Of a stretch of DNA of 64,000 nt, positions 17,811 to 27,386 are shown in pieces. The position numbers and the translations under genes were made by a program. The notes under the pieces are model-generated. The model ran no database searches. It saw only the letters and a list, made by a program, of their open reading frames with translations, and had not been told where the DNA came from. This stretch comes from Verrucomicrobiota bacterium (lineage in GTDB: Bacteria; Verrucomicrobiota; Verrucomicrobiia; CAIQCK01), in the NCBI GenBank assembly GCA_026397915.1, contig JAPLTX010000023.1:1-64000 (forward strand), written 5' to 3'. How positions within the stretch are numbered: position 1 is the stretch's first letter; each line of letters starts with the position of its first letter.

Positions 17811-20800
17811 ATGAGCATGATAACTGACCATGCGTTTCAGCCCCGCGCCGTCGCTTTGGTGGCGATCTTCCTTTCACTCTTTGCGGGAACGCTGGGCCAC
17901 GCAACGACGCTGGTCGTTGAGGCAGAGAGTCTCGAAGCCACCGGTGGCTGGCAGAGCGTGCGCGAGACGCACGGGGTGCGCGAACTTCTCTGGTCGGGGA
18001 TGAAGGCGCAGCCCGCGCCGGCGGTGGGCGCGATCGAATTGCCGAAGGCGGGGCGCTGGCGGCTGTGGGTGCGCGGCCGGGATTTTCCAAACGACCGGCC
18101 CGGCATCCGCAACTTCACCGTGCGGCTCGGTGCGACGCGCTCGGCGAAGGTGTTCGGCAAACACGGCCAGCAGGGCATCGAAGGCTGGGAGTGGGAAGAC
18201 GGCGGCGAGTTTGACCTGCCTGCCGGTCCGACGCTGATCGTGATCGGCGAGACAAGCACGGCGGCGGCGCGCTGCGACGCGTTGCTGCTGACGGACAGCC
18301 CCAACTACCAGCCGAAAGGTTTGCCGCACGCGCTGGGCAAAGCGACGGCGAAGATGGCACCGCTGAAGATGGCGGCCGTTGCTCAGAACAAGAACGGCGG
18401 CGCAGGCGTTGTAGTGGCGGCCGTCCCGGCCGCTACTCCGCAACGTGATGGCAAGGCTTTGCGTGAGACGACTGCGTCGGCCGGGACGGCCGACTCTACA
18501 ACTGTAGGCGCACGGTTGTTACCGGAGCCGCTCCAGCGCGTAGAGCCAGAAGCGGTCGCCACGCTCGCGAACGACGCAGTGCGCTGGACGTTCCATCGCG
18601 CGGCGACGACGGGCGGGCCGGCGATTGCGCTGCAGGCGGCACTGCGCGACGGCGGCGAGTGGAAACCTCTGCGCGGCGATCCCGGCGCGGAAGGTTATCG
18701 CATGCTGTTCCGGCCGAAGGAGAGCGATCCGAAGATCATCGCGACGCGCGTCCATCCGGCGTGGGACATCAGCCTCAGCGCAGAGATCGAAGTCAGTGCA
18801 GGCGGCGCTTCGGTGAAGACACGCACGGGGCCACCGACAGCGCCGTGGGCGGCAGGCCAATGCTTTGCGTTGCGACCGATTGCGGCGCGACAGGTGGACA
18901 GCCAGACCGTTGAGCTTGGTTTACCACCGCTACCGGTCGGCCGATTGACGGCGACGTGGCGGCTCGGCGGCAGCCAATCGCAAGCGCAGGTGACGCTCGA
19001 CTTCGCGCCGAGCAGGCCGGGGCATTTCTCGCTCGGCTATCACAGCCTCGTCGCTGCGACGCCGAAAGATGTGGATTTTCTTCTTCTGCCGTTCATGTAT
19101 CACGGGAAGCGTTTTCCGGCGCAGCCTGTGACGCTGCTGAACTCGCATACGCCGACGCCGCTGGCGCTGGTGAACCGCGCCGGCGCGTCGCTCGCGCTCG
19201 TGGCGGAACCAGCGGAACTGCCGTTTGAGTGGGCCGGGCCGCGGAACTCGCGCTATGCGTTTGGCCTCCGCAACGAGACGGGTCAGGCGCAGCCGCTTCT
19301 CTACTCGCCGGTGCTTGGCCAGCCCGACAGCGTGGTCACTGGCAGTGAACCGTTGCGCGCGCGGTTCCGCGTGTGGCTGCAAGCGGGCAACGGTTACGCT
19401 GCGTATCGGCGCGTGGCGACGGAGGTGTTCGGGCTAAGCGATTACCGGCGGCCGGTGTATGCGTCGGTGTCGGACGCGGCACTGAACCTCCTCGACCTGA
19501 TCCGCGACGAGAAGGCTTCCGGCTGGGACGCGCGCGCGAAGGGGCCGTGGAACATCGAGAGCCGCAACGTCGTGTCGCATTCGTCGCCGCTGACCTATCT
19601 GAGCTACTACCTGCTCACCGGCGACGAGGATTTTTACCGGCGGTTCGCGCTGCCGGCGCTGGAGTTCATGATCTCGCGGCCCGGCGCGCACTTCGCCGCC
19701 GAGCGCGAGATCGGCGACAACTACTACCACCACCAGACAATGCGCGGGCCAATGTCAACGTATGGCGCGGCGGTGTTCGCAAGCGCGTTTGCGATGACGC
19801 ACGGCCGCTCGCCGGCGCTGGGCGGGTTCTGCCTCGACGACAAGGGCCAGCCGCGTGTGACGAAGGGCTATAGTCACATGCAACCGTTCGAGGACGCGCT
19901 GGCGTTGTATCGTTTGACGGGCGAGAAGTGTTGGCGCGACGCGGCGACGGAGGCGGCCGACAAATACGTCGCCGAAAACATCACGCGACTGCCGACGAAG
20001 GATCTCGGTGTGATGCCGTTCGTGAACATGAGCTTTGTGCCGGACTGGGAAGGGCTGTTGCATGTTTACGATGCAACGGGTGAACGGCGGTTTCTCGACG
20101 CGGCGGCGACGGCGGCGCGCTGGCTGGTGGCAACGTTGTGGACGCAGCCAACGGTGCCAGCCGGCGAGACAACAATTCATCCCGGCGGGAACTACGTGAG
20201 CGCCGCGCACGTCTGGTGGTTCGGCGACAAGCGTTACCGGCGCGGTTTCGTGGAAGGTGCGCAGCAGACGACCGACGAGAAGGCGAAGTTCGACCTGCCG
20301 CCGGCGCGGTTGCCGGAGAAGCGCGTGCCCGCGTGGCAGGTGAGCAACGTCGGCCTCGGTCTGGAGCAGCCGTGCACCTACACGCGCCCCGAGCGACATG
20401 CAAACATCACGATGAATTGCTGGGCGCCGAACCTGTTGCGGCTGGCGCAACTCACGGGCGACGAACTGTTCCGCACTGCCGCGCGCAACGCGACCATCGG
20501 GCGTTTCGGCAACTATCCGGGTTACTACATTGACGGCATGACGGACCAATATCTGCGGCCGGATTATCCGGTCGCCGGGCCGGACGTGACGTGGCTCTAT
20601 TTCCACCACATTCCGCCGTTCGCGGCCTATGTGCTCGACTACCTCTTCACCGACGCCGAGACACGGTCGAAGGGCACGGTGAGTTTTCCGTCGGTGCGCC
20701 AGTGCGGCTACGTGTGGTTCGACAACCGGCTGCGCGGCCACGCGCCGGGCAAGGTTTATGGCCAGCCCGCGTGGCCGTGGCTGCACCGCACGGCGGCGAC

Positions 20801-21404
20801 TGTGGACACGATCAACGTGGATCGCGTTCTGGCCCACGGTGGCGGGAAGTTTCACGTCGTGCTACTCAACCAAATCCGCGAAGAACAGACGGTGCGCGTA
20901 AAGTTCGACCCGCAGGTGTTTGGCCGGGCTGTGGATGGCGCGAAAGTCTCCTTGCGGCTCGATAACAAGCCCGCGCCGCCGCTGCGGCTGAAAGACGGCG
21001 CAGTGTCGCTGAAGTTGAAGCCGCTCGGCATCGCCGTGCTGACGCTCGACGGCGTGAAGGTTGACGTGCCGACACATCGCGCCGCGCCGCCCGCGAAGCT
21101 GTCGCTCCCGGGCGACAACGGCCTGCGCCGGCAGCCGGTCGCCGGCGCAAAGCTGGAAGCCATCGGCACGGAGATTTGCGTGCCGCCGTTCACGTGGCGC
21201 GACCTCTACGTCTATATCGCCGCCGGCTTCGATGACTGCAAGAGCGCGACGCTCCGCTATCGCGTCGGTAGCGGCGCCGAGCAGCAGGTGAAAGTCACGC
21301 GGTTCCCGTGGGAGTTTTCGGTGCGCGTGGACGACATGCGCTTGCCGATCACGTGGAGCGTGGAAGTGCAGACTGGAAACTCCGATGACCACAGCCGCCG
21401 CTGA
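17811..21404 (+). CDS. Large secreted protein with CBM-like N-terminus and alpha-toroid domain
   Basis: About 1197 residues. I chose ATG 17811, which opens a signal peptide (RAVALVAIFLSLFAGTLGHA); the frame runs up to 17772. Residues 50-190 make a jelly-roll, CBM-like module (VVEAESLEATGGWQSV, GRWRLWVRGRDF). A linker encoded by a palindromic repeat (18408-18502) follows, then a beta domain, then an (alpha/alpha)-toroid (LTYLSYYLLTGDEDFYRRF, NMSFVPDWEGLLHVYDATGE, QCGYVWFDNR). A C-terminal beta domain comes last. The layout fits a polysaccharide lyase or glycosidase, but I do not recognise a family and cannot name catalytic residues. It is convergent with the lipoate ligase gene 63 bases downstream. 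Confidence 0.6.
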   Translation: MSMITDHAFQPRAVALVAIFLSLFAGTLGHATTLVVEAESLEATGGWQSVRETHGVRELLWSGMKAQPAPAVGAIELPKAGRWRLWVRGRDFPNDRPGIRNFTVRLGATRSAKVFGKHGQQGIEGWEWEDGGEFDLPAGPTLIVIGETSTAAARCDALLLTDSPNYQPKGLPHALGKATAKMAPLKMAAVAQNKNGGAGVVVAAVPAATPQRDGKALRETTASAGTADSTTVGARLLPEPLQRVEPEAVATLANDAVRWTFHRAATTGGPAIALQAALRDGGEWKPLRGDPGAEGYRMLFRPKESDPKIIATRVHPAWDISLSAEIEVSAGGASVKTRTGPPTAPWAAGQCFALRPIAARQVDSQTVELGLPPLPVGRLTATWRLGGSQSQAQVTLDFAPSRPGHFSLGYHSLVAATPKDVDFLLLPFMYHGKRFPAQPVTLLNSHTPTPLALVNRAGASLALVAEPAELPFEWAGPRNSRYAFGLRNETGQAQPLLYSPVLGQPDSVVTGSEPLRARFRVWLQAGNGYAAYRRVATEVFGLSDYRRPVYASVSDAALNLLDLIRDEKASGWDARAKGPWNIESRNVVSHSSPLTYLSYYLLTGDEDFYRRFALPALEFMISRPGAHFAAEREIGDNYYHHQTMRGPMSTYGAAVFASAFAMTHGRSPALGGFCLDDKGQPRVTKGYSHMQPFEDALALYRLTGEKCWRDAATEAADKYVAENITRLPTKDLGVMPFVNMSFVPDWEGLLHVYDATGERRFLDAAATAARWLVATLWTQPTVPAGETTIHPGGNYVSAAHVWWFGDKRYRRGFVEGAQQTTDEKAKFDLPPARLPEKRVPAWQVSNVGLGLEQPCTYTRPERHANITMNCWAPNLLRLAQLTGDELFRTAARNATIGRFGNYPGYYIDGMTDQYLRPDYPVAGPDVTWLYFHHIPPFAAYVLDYLFTDAETRSKGTVSFPSVRQCGYVWFDNRLRGHAPGKVYGQPAWPWLHRTAATVDTINVDRVLAHGGGKFHVVLLNQIREEQTVRVKFDPQVFGRAVDGAKVSLRLDNKPAPPLRLKDGAVSLKLKPLGIAVLTLDGVKVDVPTHRAAPPAKLSLPGDNGLRRQPVAGAKLEAIGTEICVPPFTWRDLYVYIAAGFDDCKSATLRYRVGSGAEQQVKVTRFPWEFSVRVDDMRLPITWSVEVQTGNSDDHSRR
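18408..18502. repeat. Palindromic (REP-like) element inside a coding sequence
   Basis: Two 25-base arms (18408-18432 and 18478-18502) are inverted copies matching at 23 of 25 positions and share the core CGGCCGTCCCGGCC. Both outer ends read GTTGTAG. The 95-base element lies between the CBM-like and beta domains of the 1.2-kilo-residue protein and is translated without a stop as an Ala/Thr/Val-rich linker. Confidence 0.75.
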
Positions 21405-21467
21405 ACTGCCGGCGCTCGACGACGTCATCCTTCAGCGGGACGCGTCACAAGCAGACCGCGCGCCTGA

Positions 21468-22187
21468 TCACCGACGACGAATCCACTCTTCGCGGGCGTA
21501 GCGTTCCGCCACCAGTCGCGCGGTCAATTCGTGCGGCCACGAGGGCGCCAGATCGTCGTCGGCCGCCCAGGCAAAACGCAATTCCTGCTTCAAGGACGCC
21601 GCGGCGGCGGGAATGTTCGCGACGAAATCGCTGTGTGGCCGGTTGGCGCGGTAGGGCGGCTGGCGCGCAGGCTCGCGCAGGTAACGGCTGATTTGTTCGA
21701 CGGGAAAGTTGTAAAGCAGCGTGCCGTGGTGCAGCAGCCAGTCGCGGCGGCGGCGCTGGGCGTTGCCGGAAAATTTCTTGCCGCCGACGCAGAGATCGCT
21801 GATGCCGTCGAAAACGATGTGCGGAACCTTCACCGCCAGAACCTCGGAAACGCGATCGAGGATCAACACGTGCGAGCGGGACACGTCAGCCAGTTCGGGC
21901 CGGTGGCGCATGTCGAGCACGAGCGAGAAGTTCAGGCAACCTGGGCCGATCAACACTGTGCCGCCGCCGCTGACGCGACGCCGCACGGGCACGCCGTCGG
22001 CGCGGCAGGCGTCCTCGTTGACGTCGTCCGCGATGCGGCAGAAGTTGCCGAGCACGACGCACGGCCTGCCGATTTCCCAAAGACGCAGGATTTCCTGGCC
22101 ACCACCCTGCTCGGCCAACACCAGCAACGCTTCGTCCAGCGCGAGGTTCTCCTCTGGCGTTGGCAATGTGAGATCGAGGAATTGCAC
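21468..22187 (-). CDS. Lipoate-protein ligase A-like protein
   Basis: 239 residues of the BPL/LplA/LipB fold. Motifs in order: LDLTLPTPEENLALDEALL at the N-terminus, the lipoyl-AMP loop RRRVSGGGTVLIG, FDGISDLCVGGKKFSGNAQ with the catalytic Lys of the GxKxSG motif, and LLHHGTLLYNF. This matches ligases that attach lipoate or octanoate to E2 and GcvH subunits. The C-terminal accessory domain of E. coli LplA is absent, as in the shorter LplA/LipM class, so octanoyltransferase activity is an alternative. It converges on the large secreted gene and lies 95 bases downstream of the M42 peptidase gene. Confidence 0.88.
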   Translation of the reverse strand: MQFLDLTLPTPEENLALDEALLVLAEQGGGQEILRLWEIGRPCVVLGNFCRIADDVNEDACRADGVPVRRRVSGGGTVLIGPGCLNFSLVLDMRHRPELADVSRSHVLILDRVSEVLAVKVPHIVFDGISDLCVGGKKFSGNAQRRRRDWLLHHGTLLYNFPVEQISRYLREPARQPPYRANRPHSDFVANIPAAAASLKQELRFAWAADDDLAPSWPHELTARLVAERYAREEWIRRR

Positions 22188-22282
22188 GGGCGGAGTTTAC
22201 GGGGACAACCACGCCCGGACAAGCAATTGAGATGCGCCAACTGGTGGCGACGAGCAGACTGTCAGCCAAAACTGAAGCTGTG

Positions 22283-23341
22283 CTACGGCGTGAAATCCTG
22301 GTCCTTCTTCAGCCGCGCGCAGAAAGCGGCGACGAGCTTGGCGCAGTTCTCCAGATCGTCGAGCGAGAGCAGCTCGTTGGGCGTGTGCATGTAGCGCAAC
22401 GGGACCGAGAGCAGGCCGGTGGCCATGCCGGCGCGGGTGCGCTGCATGATGTTGGCGTCCGTGCCGGTGCCACCGGCGGCGGTGCTGATCTGGTAGGGGA
22501 TCTTTCCCTTCTTTGCCGTCTCGACGAGGAGGTCGAAGACGACGGGGTTGATGTTGGCACCGCGGCAAATCTTCGGGCCTTTGCCGAGCTGGTAGTCGCC
22601 AGCCTTTTTTTTGTCTATGCCGGGGCAGTCGGTGGCGTGGCCGACGTCGAGAGCGATGCCGACCTCGGCTTCGCTGGCGAACGCGCTGGTCTGCGCGCCG
22701 CGCAAACCGATTTCCTCCTGCACCGTGGAAACGCCGACAATGCAGGCATCGAATTTCTTGCCGTGCAGCAGCCGCAGCGTTTCGGCGACGATCCATGTGC
22801 CCATTTTGTTGTCGAAGGCCATCGAGACGACGCGGTTGTTGGCCAGTTCGGTGAACGGCTGCACGAAGACGCCCGCGTCGCCGAGCGAGACGAGTTTCTC
22901 GGCATCCTTCTTGGACTTCGCGCCGATGTCCACGTAGAGGTCGTCCATCTTCGGCACGCGCTTGCGGTCGTCCTCGTCCATGAGGTGGATGGCTTTGCGG
23001 CCGATGACGCCGGGCACGAGGCCGCGCCGGGTCATGATGACGACGCGCTGCGACACGGCCACGGTCGGGTCCACGCCGCCGATGCGGTCCACGTAGATGA
23101 AGCCGCTTTCGGTGATGTATTGGACGATGAAGCCGATCTGGTCGCAATGGCCGGCGAGCATGACGCGCGGGCGTCCGGCAGGGTTGCAGATGCCGAAGAC
23201 GTTGCCCATCACGTCGGTCTTGACCTCATCGCACCACGACGCGACGCGCTCGCGGACGAGCCGCTGGACCTGTTGCTCGTAGCCGGAAGGGCTGGGAGTT
23301 TCGACGAGTTGTTTGAGGAAGGATTTGGATTCGGGGTTCAT
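22283..23341 (-). CDS. M42-family metallo-aminopeptidase
   Basis: 352 residues. The binuclear metal ligands are visible in order: AGHCDQIGF (His, Asp), FDNKMG (bridging Asp), VSTVQEEIGLRGA (catalytic Glu pair), ALDVGHATDCPG (Asp) and RYMHTPNE (His). This is the tetrahedral TET/FrvX aminopeptidase family, which trims peptides in the cytoplasm. TPSPSGYE near the N-terminus is also typical. No signal peptide. It is 21 bases downstream of pckA on the same strand. Confidence 0.93.
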   Translation of the reverse strand: MNPESKSFLKQLVETPSPSGYEQQVQRLVRERVASWCDEVKTDVMGNVFGICNPAGRPRVMLAGHCDQIGFIVQYITESGFIYVDRIGGVDPTVAVSQRVVIMTRRGLVPGVIGRKAIHLMDEDDRKRVPKMDDLYVDIGAKSKKDAEKLVSLGDAGVFVQPFTELANNRVVSMAFDNKMGTWIVAETLRLLHGKKFDACIVGVSTVQEEIGLRGAQTSAFASEAEVGIALDVGHATDCPGIDKKKAGDYQLGKGPKICRGANINPVVFDLLVETAKKGKIPYQISTAAGGTGTDANIMQRTRAGMATGLLSVPLRYMHTPNELLSLDDLENCAKLVAAFCARLKKDQDFTP

Positions 23342-23362
23342 GGGGAGAGTGATGATGAGTTA

Positions 23363-24946
23363 CTAGACTATTTTGGGGCCGGCGGTGGCGAGGTCGGCGG
23401 CGGTGTCTTGGAACTGCTCGAAGTTCTTGATGAACAGACGCGCTACCTCGCGGGCTTTGGCGTCGTATTCGGCTGGGTTTTTCCAGCTTTTGCGGATGTC
23501 GAGAACTTCGGCGGGCACGCCGGGACAACGCTTCGGCACTTGGAAGCCGAAGACCGGATGGGGCGTCATCGGTTGGCGGTCGAGTTCGCCTTTGAGGATG
23601 GCGTGGATGGTGGCGCGGTTGTAGGCCAGTTCGATGCGGCTGCCGACGCCGCACGGACCGCCGACCCAACCGGTGCTGACGAGGTAGCAGCGGACGTTGT
23701 GCTCGCGCATCTTCTTTGCCAGCAACTCGGCATAGACGCGCGGCGAAAGCGGAAGAAACGGCGATCCGAAGCAAGCGCTGAACGTCGCCTGCGGTTCTCG
23801 CCCCATGCCCGTCTCGGTGCCGGCAAGGCGGGCGGTGTAGCCAGAGAGATAATGATACATCGCCTGCCGCTCGTCGAGCTGCGCCACGGGCGGCATCACG
23901 CCAAACGCGTCGGCGGTGAGAAACACGATGGAGCGCGGATGGCCGCCGACGCCGCTTTCAATGGCGTTGGCGATGAAGTCCACCGGGTAGGCGGCGCGGG
24001 TGTTCTCGGTGATGGCGTCGTCGTCGAAGTCCACCATGCGCGTGTCGGGATTCATTACGACGTTCTCGACGACCGCGCCGAAGCGGATGGCGTCCCAGAT
24101 TTGCGGCTCGCGCTCGTGGCTGAGGCGGATGCACTTCGCGTAGCAGCCGCCCTCGAAGTTGAACACGCCGTTGTCGCCCCAGCCGTGCTCGTCGTCGCCG
24201 ATGAGGCGGCGGTCGGGGTCGGCGGAGAGCGTGGTCTTGCCGGTGCCGGAAAGGCCGAAGAAGAGCGCCACGTCGCCGTCCTTGCCAACGTTGGCCGAGC
24301 AGTGCATCGGGCAGACGCCTTGTTGCGGCAGGACGTAATTGAGGCAACTGAAGACCGATTTCTTCATTTCGCCGGCGTAGTGCGTGCCGCCGATGATGAC
24401 CGTGCGCGAACCGAAGTCCACGCAAACAAATGCCTCCGACTTCGTGCCGTCGCCGGCGGGATCGGCGAGGCAGTTCGGCGCGGAAATGACGGTGAATGCC
24501 GGCTCATGCCCGTTGAGTTCCTCCGGCGTCGGCCGGCGGAAAAGCTGGCGCGCGAACAAGGAATGCCACGCCTGCTCGGTGATCACACGGATCGGCAGGC
24601 GATGCCGCTCGTCCGCGCCGACAAAGCCGTCGAACACGAAGACCTCGCGGTTCTTGAGGTGCGCGATGACGCGCCGGCGGAGCTTCTGGAACTGCTCGCG
24701 GGACATCGGCTGGTTGACCTTGCCCCACGCAATCCGGCTCTCGCTGCCCGGCTCCTTGACGATGAACTTGTCGTTCGGCGAGCGGCCCGTGCGCTTGCCG
24801 GTGAGTGTCACAAGCGCGCCGGTGTTGGCGAGCCGGCTCTCGCAACGGCGCAGGCTCATCTCGACGAGCGCCGCGACAGGCAGGTTCCGATGAACCAACC
24901 CGGTTCCAAGAAGACCGTGCGACTCCAGACTGAAGTGGGTAGGCAT
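23363..24946 (-). CDS. pckA: Phosphoenolpyruvate carboxykinase (ATP)
   Basis: 527 residues, the usual length of ATP-dependent PEPCK. RTGRSPNDKFIV is the substrate loop, the P-loop is GLSGTGKTTLS, kinase motif 2 is GDDEHGW and the adenine/lid segment is HYLSGYTARLAGTE. It converts oxaloacetate and ATP to PEP, CO2 and ADP, the first step of gluconeogenesis, fitting growth on acids released from polymers. Start ATG 24946; no strong Shine-Dalgarno. The 156-base region upstream (24947-25102) separates it from the GT8-methyltransferase gene and holds no frame worth calling. Confidence 0.96.
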   Translation of the reverse strand: MPTHFSLESHGLLGTGLVHRNLPVAALVEMSLRRCESRLANTGALVTLTGKRTGRSPNDKFIVKEPGSESRIAWGKVNQPMSREQFQKLRRRVIAHLKNREVFVFDGFVGADERHRLPIRVITEQAWHSLFARQLFRRPTPEELNGHEPAFTVISAPNCLADPAGDGTKSEAFVCVDFGSRTVIIGGTHYAGEMKKSVFSCLNYVLPQQGVCPMHCSANVGKDGDVALFFGLSGTGKTTLSADPDRRLIGDDEHGWGDNGVFNFEGGCYAKCIRLSHEREPQIWDAIRFGAVVENVVMNPDTRMVDFDDDAITENTRAAYPVDFIANAIESGVGGHPRSIVFLTADAFGVMPPVAQLDERQAMYHYLSGYTARLAGTETGMGREPQATFSACFGSPFLPLSPRVYAELLAKKMREHNVRCYLVSTGWVGGPCGVGSRIELAYNRATIHAILKGELDRQPMTPHPVFGFQVPKRCPGVPAEVLDIRKSWKNPAEYDAKAREVARLFIKNFEQFQDTAADLATAGPKIV

Positions 24947-25102
24947 AGTTGAGCGATTGCTTTTACCGACTTCGGCGGCAACCGCAACTATAATCTCACG
25001 GCAAAGCTTCGGGCGGATTGGTTTTGCGAAAAAACAACAAGCTAGCCAAGGTGGGATTGTCCAAAACCGGTTGAATGCCGCTCAAAAGTCCCGACTAAGT
25101 GG

Positions 25103-26311
25103 TTACGCAGACCGCAGACGAATAAACCAAGTGAAGTCTTCGTCGCGCTCATAGGACAGTTTAAGCTCGGCTGAAATCTCATCCACTGCCTTTTTCACTC
25201 CCCACTTCGGATATTGTTTGAACTCGAAATCATGGCCGCAGAGAAGCCCGTGCGGTTTGAGCTTCGGCAACCAAGCCCTGATGTCCTCGATCACGCCTTC
25301 GTAAGTGTGGTCCGCATCAATGAACGCAAAATCGAGACTGCCGTTGGCAACTTGTGGCACGGCTTCGAGCGATCGAGCGCGAATCACTCTTCGCCGGTAA
25401 TCGGCAAAAGCAGTCCGTTTGAGCGCCGTCGCGTAGTATTGGTCGAAGGTTCCTTGCTTGGTGAATCCGAACGTGCTGCCAGATTGCTCATAACGAGAAC
25501 CCGCTTCAGACTGCTTCCACGGATCAACCATAGTCAAATGGAGGTCGGGGCGTGCGCCCAGCAAATAGGCTGACAACGTGCCGCGCAGCACGCCGACCTC
25601 CGCGCCGATGGGTTGTTTCACGGTCTGGATGCGTTTCAAAATGGCATCACCGCGTCCAACTCGCGGATAGAAGTCGCTGGCCGGATTCTGCCAAAATTGA
25701 TAGAACCACCGGATTTGTTCCGCCGTTCGCTTGGCCATGCCGTGCATGTGCCCGATCACGATATTGTGACCGGGCTTTACAGTGAGGTGAAAGTCCAGCC
25801 AGTTGAATTCTTTCGGCAGCCAGTGAACCGGGATCTTCAGTTGCGCGCGGGCAGCGTTGAGATGCGTCTGGTCTTTGAACGGCGACTTGATCGTGGCCAA
25901 AAGAGCTTCCGCTTTGGCGAGCATTTTCTCGTGATGCGTTCGGTTGACGATGAAGAACCCGCTATTGAAATACTCCGTGGGGCGGACTCCCGCCCGGCGG
26001 GCGTCCTGCGTCACCCAGCCCTTATCGGCCAGATCGTTGACGCAAACCAAATCGGGCTTGTTCTCGAATTGGCAGAAGCTGCAGTTCCTCAAAAAGATAG
26101 TGTCGGCATCGAAGTATAAAATATTTTCTTCTTTGGGAAACTCAGTGAACATCTTGAATTTCAAGTGGTGTGGGTGCGCAAGCTGATGTTTCTGCATGGC
26201 TTGAGCACCGAGAACAAACGTCTGCATTCCCGTGCGCCGACGACAGGATTCTGCAGCCAGTTCGGCCAGCAATTCGTATTTTTCTCCAATTCCAATGGTC
26301 ACGGCGATCAT
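25103..26311 (-). CDS. Fusion of GT8-like glycosyltransferase and SAM methyltransferase
   Basis: 402 residues. The N-terminal half (1-200) has a GT-A fold like family GT8: metal motif D-A-D in LYFDADTIFL, the acceptor-side EYFNSGFFIVNRTH, KDQTHLN, and the late His in IGHMHGMAK. The C-terminal half (225-400) is a class I methyltransferase of the Methyltransf_24 type: GAEVGVLRGTLSAYLLG for SAM binding, DFAFIDADHTYEGV and GGLLCGHDF-like strands. Start ATG 26311 has AGGA upstream and nearly abuts the GT9 stop at 26313. It is last gene of the operon from 34321. It probably adds and then methylates a sugar on a surface glycan or on the serine-rich proteins encoded upstream. Confidence 0.85.
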   Translation of the reverse strand: MIAVTIGIGEKYELLAELAAESCRRRTGMQTFVLGAQAMQKHQLAHPHHLKFKMFTEFPKEENILYFDADTIFLRNCSFCQFENKPDLVCVNDLADKGWVTQDARRAGVRPTEYFNSGFFIVNRTHHEKMLAKAEALLATIKSPFKDQTHLNAARAQLKIPVHWLPKEFNWLDFHLTVKPGHNIVIGHMHGMAKRTAEQIRWFYQFWQNPASDFYPRVGRGDAILKRIQTVKQPIGAEVGVLRGTLSAYLLGARPDLHLTMVDPWKQSEAGSRYEQSGSTFGFTKQGTFDQYYATALKRTAFADYRRRVIRARSLEAVPQVANGSLDFAFIDADHTYEGVIEDIRAWLPKLKPHGLLCGHDFEFKQYPKWGVKKAVDEISAELKLSYERDEDFTWFIRLRSA

Positions 26312-26312
26312 G

Positions 26313-27386
26313 TCAGGTCCTTTCTGTTATGGGTTTCGCGATCTGCGCCTGGTTCACGTTCAGGTATTCGATGGCCCCGCCCTTGAAATACATCTCGATG
26401 CGGCGGATGACTTCGTCGGCGGTAATCAGGTCCATGCAGTGCGGCAACAGGTGCGGCCACTGCTCGCGCGGATAGCCCAGCGCGTTTGTTGGTTTCAACT
26501 CCGTGCCATTCCCGTTTCCCGCCTTGACCATGTCCACGCAGATGTTTTCGGGTTTGTCCTTTTCGTCGCCGTCGCCGAGAGGCACGCCGCGCGATTTCCA
26601 ACAGCCGCCGTTGTCACAGCATCGCAGCGCACCGTTGGTGTGGATGTATTGATGATGCGGGTAGGCTTCCCATTGCGCCGGCTCGCGCCCACCGGCGACC
26701 ACCACGCACGCACGGTTCTTCGGCATGCCCGGTCTGGTTTCCACCGCCGCCGCCAGATGCATCATCAGTGTCACCGGGCAGAGCACGCCTTGCGCGTGAT
26801 AGACCAGCCGCACCAGTTGTCGCAGGTTGGTCTTGCCGCGCAGATCAAGCGTGCCCTTCAACGACGGATGTTCATGGCCCTTCTCGCCGACCTGCACGAA
26901 CAGAATCTTGCCGTTGAAATAGTCCACCACTTTCTGGAAGCGTTCGTGCTGCCACCACTTGATGGTGAAGTCGCGCTTGCCGCCCGCCACCACAATCCAG
27001 AACGGCACCGGCTCTTTCGTGATCTCCTGCACCTGAGACATCCAACCCTTCTCGGCGGGCGACAGATGGATGTCGCCTTTGAACAGGCCGGGCCGGATCG
27101 GCACGCCGAGTTTCTCGCTGAGGAATTGCGTGAAGCCGTGGATGAAATGCCACGGCTCGGTGTTGCTGCGGTGGATGAGCGGATACTGGCACTCGATCAC
27201 ACTCACATCTCCATCCTTTTCCTCCAGCCGCGTCAGATGCGGATTGTTCTCCCACAGGTGCGGGCAGGGCGTGCGCACGTCGGTCAGGAACTGTTTCGGA
27301 TGCGAGAGATGCAGGTCCCGCACGGCGGCGGTGAGCATGACGATGTCGCCGGGCGACAGAAAACTTTTGAGGATGATCTTTCTCAT
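26313..27386 (-). CDS. GT9/heptosyltransferase-like glycosyltransferase
   Basis: About 357 residues starting at MRKIILKSFLSPGDIVMLTAAV, the G-D-x-V-M-L nucleotide-sugar opening of ADP-heptose transferases. The C-terminal half has PFWIVVAGGKRDFTIKWW, LRGKTNLRQLVRLVYHAQGV and CPVTLMMHLAAAV, the GT9 donor domain. The start ATG 27386 overlaps the stop of the serine-linker gene (ATGA), so translation is coupled. A longer frame to 27455 is not needed. It could glycosylate the serine-rich linkers of the neighbouring proteins or build a surface polysaccharide. Confidence 0.8.
   Translation of the reverse strand: MRKIILKSFLSPGDIVMLTAAVRDLHLSHPKQFLTDVRTPCPHLWENNPHLTRLEEKDGDVSVIECQYPLIHRSNTEPWHFIHGFTQFLSEKLGVPIRPGLFKGDIHLSPAEKGWMSQVQEITKEPVPFWIVVAGGKRDFTIKWWQHERFQKVVDYFNGKILFVQVGEKGHEHPSLKGTLDLRGKTNLRQLVRLVYHAQGVLCPVTLMMHLAAAVETRPGMPKNRACVVVAGGREPAQWEAYPHHQYIHTNGALRCCDNGGCWKSRGVPLGDGDEKDKPENICVDMVKAGNGNGTELKPTNALGYPREQWPHLLPHCMDLITADEVIRRIEMYFKGGAIEYLNVNQAQIAKPITERT

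Noticed and set aside
22232..24952. Plus-strand frame of 906 residues
   Set aside because: Antisense shadow of the M42 peptidase and pckA genes, which have complete catalytic motifs on the minus strand.
24989..24994. TATAAT as a plus-strand promoter
   Set aside because: No well-spaced -35 box and no plus-strand gene follows; the next gene is on the minus strand.
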